A model generated the notes under the pieces. That model saw only the letters and a program-made list of their open reading frames with translations. It was not told the origin of the DNA and ran no database searches. Positions 14,707 through 20,331 of a stretch of DNA of 20,331 nt are shown here, piece after piece. Location: NCBI GenBank assembly GCA_041750975.1, contig JBGSYN010000040.1:1-20331 (forward strand), given 5' to 3'. This DNA is from JBGSYN01 sp041750975 (lineage in GTDB: Bacteria; Pseudomonadota; Alphaproteobacteria; Geminicoccales; Geminicoccaceae). How positions within the stretch are numbered: position 1 is the stretch's first letter; every line of letters starts with the position of its first letter. The translations under genes were made by a program, and so were the position numbers.

Positions 14707-15147
14707 AATCTCAACTCAATCCTGGTTGATGGATAAATAGCTGACGGGCTTGTTTATCTCCTCCTAAAGACAGAGTCGCCGCTTACTAACTTTAGCTGCA
14801 AAGATAAGGGGCGCTTTGTTTGCTAAGTTTCAGTCAAACGCATAAGTTATAACGATCATCAGTGCGCTAATTTGAACTAACTTTCTCGGACCCGAATGCC
14901 TTAATCAATCGGTAACGAATCTTCGGCATCGTAGCGATGGAAGTGATTGTTTGCTTGGCTGCCGCTGCACATTCTTAAGTGCCAATTACAAGGTAGTGGT
15001 CCGCTAACAGTGGGATATCAATCTTAAATTTACAAGAATGCTCTTTCTTTGTCCTTTTAATAGTTATTGTCGATATGCTTGCATACCTTTTTATTCCATG
15101 ATATGGGCTCGAAATGATAATTTTTATTGCGGAGGCGTGTTAATCAA
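14707..15147 (+). promoter_or_regulatory. AT-rich gap between the two precursor genes
   Basis: About 440 bases with no supported gene on either strand. A 72-codon ORF at 15038-15256 overlaps the second precursor in another frame and has no ribosome-binding site, so I read it as a shadow. The gap is long enough for an independent promoter; TTGCAT (15079-15084) with TATGGG 17 bases later (15102-15107) is one weak candidate. GGAGG at 15131-15135 serves the next gene. No terminator hairpin with a T-run follows precursor A. Confidence 0.35.
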
Positions 15148-15348
15148 ATGCAAAATTCGAATGCGGTCTCTGATAGCCGACGGGATTTTTTGGCGGATTG
15201 CGGTCGTTTCGCAGTCGTCACGCCACCCGCAATGGCACTTATGCTATCGTCTGTGAACCGGAGCTATGCCAACGCGATGAGTGGTGACAAAAAAGAGAAA
15301 AAAGATAAAAGAGAAAAAAGACAAAAAAATAGAAAGGATAAAAAATAA
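15148..15348 (+). CDS. Small exported peptide precursor B (RiPP-like or Tat-like leader)
   Basis: 66 residues from ATG 15148, with GGAGG at 15131-15135, twelve bases upstream (slightly long). SRRDFL at 10-15 fits the twin-arginine consensus S-R-R-x-F-L. CGRFA (18-22), VTPPAMALMLS (24-34) and NRSYANA (37-43) repeat precursor A. After the ANA site the tail is MSGDKKEKK followed by a run of Lys, Arg, Glu, Asp, Gln and Asn only (47-66). Ser 45 is the only hydroxyl residue after the presumed cleavage point and is matched by Ser 68 in precursor A. Of the 30 residues shared with A, about 20 use different synonymous codons, so protein-level selection has kept the block. The charged tail could also be a simple low-complexity extension. 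Function unknown. Confidence 0.75.
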   Translation: MQNSNAVSDSRRDFLADCGRFAVVTPPAMALMLSSVNRSYANAMSGDKKEKKDKREKRQKNRKDKK

Positions 15349-15402
15349 CATGACATTATGTTTGGGGTTAACATTGACATATCAAAGTATGCTTAAAGCC
15401 AC

Positions 15403-15428
15403 TTAACAATTCCATCGTCTGGTATAAT
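15403..15428 (+). promoter_or_regulatory. Extended -10 promoter before the kinase genes
   Basis: TGGTATAAT (15420-15428) is a consensus -10 hexamer with a TGn extension. A possible -35, TTAACA (15403-15408), is spaced only 14 bases away, which is short, so the promoter would rely on the extended -10. It lies 27 bases before a 12-codon ORF and about 120 bases before the PqqD-kinase gene, and would let these be transcribed apart from the precursors. Confidence 0.45.
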
Positions 15429-15454
15429 ATTTATCCTTGGGGAAGATTGGTCGA

Positions 15455-15493
15455 ATGGATAAATTGAAGCGCTTCTTTCGTCGTAACAAATAA
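15455..15493 (+). CDS. Possible 12-residue cationic peptide or leader ORF
   Basis: ATG 15455 to TAA 15493 encodes MDKLKRFFRRNK. GGGGAAG (15439-15445) lies nine bases before the ATG and a consensus -10 lies just upstream, so it sits where a first cistron would be. The peptide is short, basic and amphipathic. It could be a leader peptide that adjusts expression of the kinase gene 57 bases further on, a tiny functional peptide, or chance. It does not share the precursor block. Confidence 0.3.
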   Translation: MDKLKRFFRRNK

Positions 15494-15550
15494 AAGGTAG
15501 AATCTGCCCGGACTTGGCGGCCTTATGTTGTCAATTTTTGCTAGGCGCAG

Positions 15551-16747
15551 ATGCACGACAATTTAGAGTTTAAGTCCAAGGCGAGCCTCCATCTCCTCGA
15601 CAATGATGGCGTCCTATTCGATCCGCATAGTCAGCGGATCTTTCGGCTGAACAGAACCTCTACGCTGCTCTGGTCCTATTTTGAATGTGGTTGGCCTCGT
15701 TCTACCGTCGAGGCTCGCCTATCCGAGCACCATGGGCTCTCATCGAATTCCGCTGCGCAGTACGTGTCTGCTGCTTTGTCGGAGTGGCGCCAAGCGGGAT
15801 TGTTGGACGGTCCTATTTCGGGCGCTAGGCACGCTGTTGTCAACGGCGAGAGCCGACCGTCGACATTGCGGCAAACGTCGTTAACCAAGTCTGCACGAAA
15901 GGTGCGCCGGAGCGTGCCTGCGTGTTTTCGAATTCTCGATAGCACTATCGCCGTGCAAGGATTATCCGAATCATTGCATGCCTCGATGAAAGAGGCATTC
16001 GCCGATATGGCAGTGCCCGGTCAAAGAGAAGCCGACTTAATCTGCGACTTGTTCGCCGACCATGAGGGCTACCGGCTTGCGTATGAGGATCAGGTCCTCG
16101 ATCGCTGCGAGGCGTTGGAATCCGTCGTGCCAATGATCAAGGCGAGCCTGATCCAGCTTGCTATCGGCAAGGCTGTGGCATCTGCGGTTCTCCACGCAGC
16201 CGCCTTGTGGCGTGATGGTACAGGCCTGGTTCTTCCCGGACCGGCCGGGGCCGGGAAGAGCACACTCGCAGCAGCACTGGTTGATAATGGATGGAGTCTC
16301 GTTGCGGACGATGTCACTGTTCTCGGTCCCGAAGGTCTGCTGACCATGCGCCCCTTGCCCTCGGCTCTTTGCCTCAAATCGGGTTCATGGCCGGTGATGG
16401 CCGAATTGGTCCCCGAGTTCGAGCGGCTGGCCGTGCATTGCCGCGCCGACGGGAAATCGGTGCGCTTTCTCTTGCCGCGCAATCCGCTGGCAAAGGATAT
16501 CGACCGGCTTCCCGTGAATTTGATTGCCTTCCCCCGCTACCGTGAAGGCGCGTCCGTGACGTTTCGGCGTCTAACCGCAGACGAATCCTTCGATCGGATC
16601 CTGCCGGAGTTTTATCCGGTGTCCAACCGGTTCGACGGCGAAACCATCGATGCCTTGATCGGACTACTGCGGCAGGCGCCGGTCTTTGAACTGCACTACG
16701 GCGACAGTGGCGCCGCTGTCGCTGCGCTTCGCCAATGGATCGGTTAG
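15551..16747 (+). CDS. PqqD-domain/HPr-kinase-like fusion protein
   Basis: 398 residues, cytoplasmic. Residues about 5-86 are PqqD-like, a small fold that binds leader peptides of ribosomal peptide precursors (LHLLDNDGVLFDPHSQRIFR, then LNRTSTLLWSYF and an AALSEWRQAGLLDG end). After a basic linker (about 95-122) the rest resembles HPr kinase/phosphorylase: HAAALWRDG (215-223), P-loop GPAGAGKST (230-238) and SLVADDV (249-255), which corresponds to the HprK metal-binding region. HprK-type kinases act on lasso-peptide precursors in paeninodin-like systems, and HprK-related/PqqD/nucleotidyltransferase sets are known as recurring neighbours. Here the binder and the kinase are one protein. The ATG at 15551 has only a weak site (TAGG) before it. 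It overlaps the next gene by 13 bases. Phosphorylation of the precursors is inference. Confidence 0.8.
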   Translation: MHDNLEFKSKASLHLLDNDGVLFDPHSQRIFRLNRTSTLLWSYFECGWPRSTVEARLSEHHGLSSNSAAQYVSAALSEWRQAGLLDGPISGARHAVVNGESRPSTLRQTSLTKSARKVRRSVPACFRILDSTIAVQGLSESLHASMKEAFADMAVPGQREADLICDLFADHEGYRLAYEDQVLDRCEALESVVPMIKASLIQLAIGKAVASAVLHAAALWRDGTGLVLPGPAGAGKSTLAAALVDNGWSLVADDVTVLGPEGLLTMRPLPSALCLKSGSWPVMAELVPEFERLAVHCRADGKSVRFLLPRNPLAKDIDRLPVNLIAFPRYREGASVTFRRLTADESFDRILPEFYPVSNRFDGETIDALIGLLRQAPVFELHYGDSGAAVAALRQWIG

Positions 16748-17841
16748 ACCGCCTGCCGCCCCATATCGAGGCGGTTTGCGGGATTCTGCAATGGCACCAA
16801 GGGGGCGCTTGTTCCGCGCTTCAAGATCTAGGCGAATTGGATTGGACCGCCGCACTCGCCTTCGCCAACGAGGAGCGGGTGACCCCGGATGTGTATGCCG
16901 CGCTCGCGTCCGTGGGTTCCGTTGGCCTGCTGCCGGCCGATGTGCGTCGCTATCTGGCGCATATCCACAATCTCAACCGGACCCGCAACGCGCGGATCCG
17001 CCACCAGCTGGTCGAAATCCTCGACGCCTGGAATTCCGCCGGAACGGCACCCCTTGTGCTCAAAAGCAGTGTTGCTCTGCTCGAGCCGGAAGCAGCGCTT
17101 CCATCTTTCATGATCACGGACATCGATCTTCAGATCGATCCCGACGCCAGCGACAAGGCCATCGAGACGGCTGGCGTACTCGGCTATCGCCCGGTCTTCG
17201 ATCATGACGCCGGCGAACACGCCTACGCCTATCTGGTTCGACAAGGTGAGCCTGCGGCCTTGGACCTCCACAAAGAATTGTTGCGATCGGCGCATTTGCT
17301 GCCGGCCTCATCCGTTCGCAGCCGGGCACACCGGCTGGAGGTCGAAGATGTCTCCGCGATCGTGCCGTCGGCCGAGGACCAGATGATGCACCGGGTACTA
17401 CACGACATGGTGCATCATGCTGGCCATCTCGCCGGTACCGTTTCGCTGCGTGGCCTGACGGAAGTCACAAGGATCGTCCGGACGCATCCGCTGCTCGATT
17501 GGACCCTGATGCTCGCTGAGCTAAAGCCGCATCGCGCCCATCATATCCTGCGGGCCGAAAGCTATGCGGCAAAAAAACTGCTTGGTGCAGATGTCCCGCA
17601 GGCAGTGGCGAGTGGGTTCGCGGCACGGCTTTATTTCAGCCGTTCGGTTGCGGCGTGGCGTCGCCAGAAGCGGGACGATTGCCCCCGCCCGAAGCACTTC
17701 CTTGGCAAGGGTCTCGCCTACAGTTTCGATCCGGCTGCCGGGCTTCTGCCGCTTCCAACCAAGATCCTGCGCCGATTCCTGCACGGCGCCGAGCCGATCC
17801 CGCTGAGCCAGACCACAATGAGTGCGGAGCAAAAGCCTTAG
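16735..17841 (+). CDS. Nucleotidyltransferase-like protein (NTP_transf_5 type)
   Basis: 368 residues, cytoplasmic. The pattern PLVLKSSVALL (about 106-116) followed by SFMITDIDLQID (about 124-135, Asp 129 and 131) is the expected Lys and DxD active-site arrangement of the NTP_transf_5 family. ALDLHKELL (near 180) is a later family-like segment. The C-terminal part is helical and His-rich (MMHRVLHDMVHHAGHL, near 217-232). The first 105 residues are helical without a known motif. The ATG lies inside the 3' end of the kinase gene, a 13-base overlap that implies coupled translation. Family members stand beside HprK-like kinases in peptide-modification loci, and from memory one is present in the paeninodin cluster. 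Transfer of a nucleotide to a peptide or phosphopeptide is a guess. Confidence 0.72.
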   Translation: MDRLDRLPPHIEAVCGILQWHQGGACSALQDLGELDWTAALAFANEERVTPDVYAALASVGSVGLLPADVRRYLAHIHNLNRTRNARIRHQLVEILDAWNSAGTAPLVLKSSVALLEPEAALPSFMITDIDLQIDPDASDKAIETAGVLGYRPVFDHDAGEHAYAYLVRQGEPAALDLHKELLRSAHLLPASSVRSRAHRLEVEDVSAIVPSAEDQMMHRVLHDMVHHAGHLAGTVSLRGLTEVTRIVRTHPLLDWTLMLAELKPHRAHHILRAESYAAKKLLGADVPQAVASGFAARLYFSRSVAAWRRQKRDDCPRPKHFLGKGLAYSFDPAAGLLPLPTKILRRFLHGAEPIPLSQTTMSAEQKP

Positions 17842-17860
17842 GATGGCGATGGTTTGTCGG

Positions 17861-17888
17861 TCGATGGTCTAACACCGACCATAATCGA
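17861..17888. terminator. Bulged hairpin between convergent genes
   Basis: ATGGTC (17864-17869) pairs with GACCAT (17877-17882), and TCGA (17861-17864, sharing one base) can extend the stem with TCGA (17885-17888) across a two-base bulge. It lies between the stops of the nucleotidyltransferase-like and kinase-fold genes, so it could act for both strands. No T-run follows on either side. Confidence 0.25.
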
Positions 17889-17923
17889 TCCGTGAAATAC
17901 GAACGAGGTAAGGGATCAGGTCC

Positions 17924-18898
17924 TCAGTGATTACGAAAACCGGCGATGAGCCTGCCATGTAACGAGTGAAGACGCGCCAGGAAGCCAGGATCGATCGGCT
18001 GGGGTTCCGTGCGGTTGAATCGCTGTCCGAGTTCGCTCATGAAGCCCACGCAATGGATCGCTGTGTAAAGATCGAGGGCAGCCCTTTGCTCGGAATCAGG
18101 CCGGAGCAAATCGACCCAGTCCTGCGCATAGCCCGGGTCGCGCCCGTGGGCGATCAGCGCGACCCGGATGAGACCTACCAAAAATAATGGATCGCCGAAG
18201 CAGAGATCGTCGACGTCGACAATGCCGCTCAATCGCCCCCGGTCGATGATGACGTTCTTGGTCGTGATATCATGGAGGAAAGGGACCGGCCGGATCGCCG
18301 CCAGATATCCCGCCAGGCGCTCCACCCTATTCCAGACCAAGTCGACCAAGCGTTCGTCCACAATGCTGGCGGCACGGATACGGCGACGGCTCCGCGCCAA
18401 CTGACCGGCGACCACCTCTCCCCAGCTTTGGCAAGGAAAAGCGCCTTCATAAGATGACGCGTAGCCAAATCCTGCGCCCTCAGGCAGCGCGGTCACGCGG
18501 TTCTGGATGTCGTGGAGTTCGGCCGCCAAAGCCCGCCGCTCGGCCGTCGACAAGGTTTCAAAGTCGGTGCCGAGGTCACGTCCAGACAGACGCTCCAGCA
18601 CGACGAATGGGAAGGGGTGGCGGCGCATCTCAAGATCGACATGCAGCATCGCGGGCAGGGGAACGCCCAACGGACGCAGCCGCTTCGACCAATACACGGC
18701 ACCCTCGGCGAGGCCGATGTCATCCGCACGAGACAAGCGAAGCACAAAACGGCGATCACCGCCCGTAGCGATGTCGTCCAATGACACATCGAAGACAAAG
18801 TGCTGGGAACCCGTGGCAAACCGCTTGATGCCCACAGCTGGCTCGCCAAAGAGTTCGGCGGCGATTGCAGCCGCATCATGGTCGCAAGGGTCGATCAT
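17924..18898 (-). CDS. Aminoglycoside-phosphotransferase-fold kinase
   Basis: Small-molecule kinase of the APH/choline-kinase-like fold, 324 residues. Visible signs: ATGSQHFVFDVSL near residue 28 (nucleotide loop), RRFVLRLSRAD near 49 (the Lys position appears as Arg, so ATP handling may differ), FVVLERLSGRDLG near 97 (hinge), FLHDITTKNVIIDRG near 208 (catalytic Asp and Asn) and GIVDVDDLCFGDPLF near 226 (metal-binding Asp). The substrate is unknown; despite the family name, resistance is not implied. It starts 27 bases after the stop of the M42 peptidase and is probably in the same transcript. It converges with the peptide-cassette genes. Confidence 0.82.
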   Translation of the reverse strand: MIDPCDHDAAAIAAELFGEPAVGIKRFATGSQHFVFDVSLDDIATGGDRRFVLRLSRADDIGLAEGAVYWSKRLRPLGVPLPAMLHVDLEMRRHPFPFVVLERLSGRDLGTDFETLSTAERRALAAELHDIQNRVTALPEGAGFGYASSYEGAFPCQSWGEVVAGQLARSRRRIRAASIVDERLVDLVWNRVERLAGYLAAIRPVPFLHDITTKNVIIDRGRLSGIVDVDDLCFGDPLFLVGLIRVALIAHGRDPGYAQDWVDLLRPDSEQRAALDLYTAIHCVGFMSELGQRFNRTEPQPIDPGFLARLHSLHGRLIAGFRNH

Positions 18899-18925
18899 CG
18901 CGCCCGAGCGCCAAAACCGGCAGAA

Positions 18926-19960
18926 TTAACTCTGCTTGAGGTATTCGCAAACGATGTCGCGTGCTGCGGCGAGATCGGTCTTGTGGATCATCTCGGTCAC
19001 CGTGTGAATGTAACGGGTGCCGACGACGATGCCGACCGCCCTGGCGCCTGCGGCCGATTGCTGGGCGGCAGCACCATCCTGCCCACCGGCCCTGAGCATC
19101 GTCCGCTGAAACGGGATCTTCTTCTTGGTCGCCAGGGCCGCAAACTCCGCCACCAGTTCCCGGTCCGCGATGAACGAGCTGTCCCGGACATGGAGGCCGA
19201 ACCCCTTGCCCTGCACCGTCGTGTGTTCCTTCTCCGGAATGCCGGGCGTGTCGCAGGCGAGCGTGGTGTCGAGGCCGATGCCGATATCCGGGCGGATCGC
19301 AAAAGATGCCGTGCGTGCACCGCGCAACCCGACCTCTTCCTGGGCGGTGAAGACGACATGGATTTCGCTCGAGGTCTTGGTCTTGCCGAGTTGCCGGATC
19401 GTCTCGATCCCGAGCCAGCAGGCGATCCGATTGTCCAGCGCCTTGGAGACCACCTTGTCGCCGATCTCCTCGAACGGTTCGTGCATCACCACCATGTCGC
19501 CGACCTGGACCACATCCTTGGTGCGTTCGCCCATGCCGATATCGACGAAGAACTCTGTCACTTCCGGCACCTTTTTTCGCTCCTCGGGCGTGGCGATGTG
19601 GATCGGCCGGCCTTCCGGATTCATCACGCCCTTGAAGTCGCCCTCGGCAGTGCAGACCAGCACCCGGCGCGAGAACAGATTGCGCGGATCGAACCCGCCC
19701 ACGGCCTGCACATAGATAAAGCCCTCCTTCGAGATGTGGCTCACCATGAAGCCGATTTCGTCCATGTGGCAGAGCAGCATGATCTTCTTCGGATCCTTGC
19801 CCTTTTTGGCGTCGCGCCGGCACAGGAGCGAGCCCATCGGATCGACCCTGATCTCGTCGAACAGGTCCTTGACCTCGCTTCGGATCAGATCCCGAATCCG
19901 GTCTTCCTGACCGGGAACGCCCGGTGTCGTGCAAAGTCTTCGCAACAGGTCGATGTTCAC
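18926..19960 (-). CDS. M42-family aminopeptidase (dinuclear metal)
   Basis: Cytoplasmic metallo-aminopeptidase related to glutamyl aminopeptidase, TET and FrvX, which usually forms dodecamers and trims short peptides. 344 residues, standard length. The active site is complete: His 65 in LLCHMDEIGFMV, bridging Asp 176 in SKALDNRIAC, Glu 208 and Glu 209 in TAQEEVGLRGA, Asp 231 in GLDTT and His 319 in GTRYIHT. Start at ATG 19960; no strong Shine-Dalgarno sequence is seen. It is followed by the kinase-fold gene. Nearness to the peptide cassette on the opposite strand does not by itself imply a role there. Confidence 0.92.
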   Translation of the reverse strand: MNIDLLRRLCTTPGVPGQEDRIRDLIRSEVKDLFDEIRVDPMGSLLCRRDAKKGKDPKKIMLLCHMDEIGFMVSHISKEGFIYVQAVGGFDPRNLFSRRVLVCTAEGDFKGVMNPEGRPIHIATPEERKKVPEVTEFFVDIGMGERTKDVVQVGDMVVMHEPFEEIGDKVVSKALDNRIACWLGIETIRQLGKTKTSSEIHVVFTAQEEVGLRGARTASFAIRPDIGIGLDTTLACDTPGIPEKEHTTVQGKGFGLHVRDSSFIADRELVAEFAALATKKKIPFQRTMLRAGGQDGAAAQQSAAGARAVGIVVGTRYIHTVTEMIHKTDLAAARDIVCEYLKQS

Positions 19961-20103
19961 AAGCCCAATTCCATCGTTGATATCATGAGGATCTTATGCA
20001 AACGGTGCCGACTGATCTCGAGGATGTCCGTCTCGATCCGCCGGCCGATGCGCGACATTGTTGCCGCGAGCACGATCGGTCAAGACTGCCTATCTAACCC
20101 AAC

Positions 20104-20331
20104 ATGACGATAACGCTACTGGCACTCTTTGTTTTCGCGGGCGTCATGGCGGCGATCCTTCGCCCGCTATTGCGCCGCAATCACCGCCCGGATCCGGGTG
20201 CGGCGTCCGAGATCGCCGTCTATCGCGAGCAATTGCAGGAACTTGAGCGCGAAGGGGAGCAGGGGCTGATCGGCAAGGCCGAAGCCGGTGCTGCGCGCGT
20301 CGAGATCGAACGCCGCCTGCTGGCCGCCGGA
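20104..20331 (+). CDS. ccmI: Start of cytochrome c biogenesis protein CcmI (partial)
   Basis: 76 codons from ATG 20104 to the window end. A membrane segment (ITLLALFVFAGVMAAIL) is followed by EIAVYREQLQELEREGEQGL and VEIERRLLAAG, the near-invariant CcmI/CycH N-terminus. CcmI anchors in the inner membrane and helps deliver apocytochrome c to the heme-ligation complex; its C-terminal TPR part would lie outside the window. It is divergent from the M42 gene with 143 bases between. No strong ribosome-binding site is visible before the ATG. Confidence 0.85.
   Translation, partial: MTITLLALFVFAGVMAAILRPLLRRNHRPDPGAASEIAVYREQLQELEREGEQGLIGKAEAGAARVEIERRLLAAG

Noticed and set aside
15350..15406. 18-codon hydrophobic ORF (MTLCLGLTLTYQSMLKAT) after precursor B
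   Set aside because: No ribosome-binding site at proper distance and no similarity to either precursor block; AT-rich DNA yields such short frames by chance.
14398..17841. Lasso-peptide biosynthetic cluster
   Set aside because: There is no B-type leader protease and no asparagine-synthetase-like cyclase, and the tails lack a plausible ring-forming acidic residue pattern; only the kinase and nucleotidyltransferase tailoring types are shared.
18800..20107. 435-codon plus-strand ORF opposite the M42 and kinase-fold genes
   Set aside because: Both minus-strand genes have complete active-site motifs; the plus-strand frame has none and shows antisense-type composition.
1..20331. CRISPR arrays and complete insertion sequences
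   Set aside because: I saw no regularly spaced direct repeats and no transposase gene with flanking terminal repeats while reading both strands.

Overview
The window looks like a piece of a high-GC alphaproteobacterial chromosome. The evidence is the CcmI start, the tRNA-Arg(ACG) fragment, the Liv-type operon with many ATGA/GTGA overlaps, and the MltC-like transglycosylase. I cannot place it in a genus; Rhodospirillales-like is a guess. Most genes have the G/C-rich third positions of their neighbours. The exception is a clearly AT-rich stretch at about 14.2-15.55 kb.

Layout. (1) 1-1.6 kb: the right end of an integrated element, with a tyrosine integrase (minus strand, cut by the window edge), an inverted repeat at its start, and a 3' fragment of tRNA-Arg(ACG) that looks like the far attachment site. 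Right after it lies a decayed 3' end of a second acetamidase gene. (2) 1.6-5.6 kb: a TetR regulator, a wrecked second copy of the lytic transglycosylase, a two-membrane-segment protein of unknown family, and an intact MltC-like lipoprotein transglycosylase. (3) 5.65-12.64 kb, minus strand: a tightly packed seven-gene operon running glutamine-synthetase-like ligase, periplasmic binding protein, LivG, LivF, LivH, LivM, acetamidase/formamidase. (4) 12.7-14.2 kb, plus strand and divergent: N-formylglutamate-amidohydrolase-like and isochorismatase-like hydrolases. Together (3) and (4) read as uptake and breakdown of a small amide or amine for nitrogen. (5) 14.4-17.84 kb: a putative peptide-modification (RiPP-like) cassette. 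(6) 17.9-20.0 kb, minus strand: an M42 aminopeptidase and an aminoglycoside-phosphotransferase-fold kinase, then the start of ccmI at the right edge.

The most interesting part is region (5). Two small genes encode precursors that share an almost invariant 36-residue block (30 identical, mostly with different synonymous codons): a twin-arginine-like RRDF, then CGRFA, then VTPPAMALMLS, then an ANA cleavage-like site. After that block the two tails are unrelated: one is a cationic amphipathic segment, the other almost pure Lys/Arg/Glu/Asp. Downstream are a PqqD-domain/HPr-kinase-like fusion protein and an overlapping nucleotidyltransferase-like protein. No maturation protease, cyclase, radical SAM enzyme or transporter is present. 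I propose a minimal leader-recognition, kinase and nucleotidyltransferase system acting on exported peptides; this function is inference.
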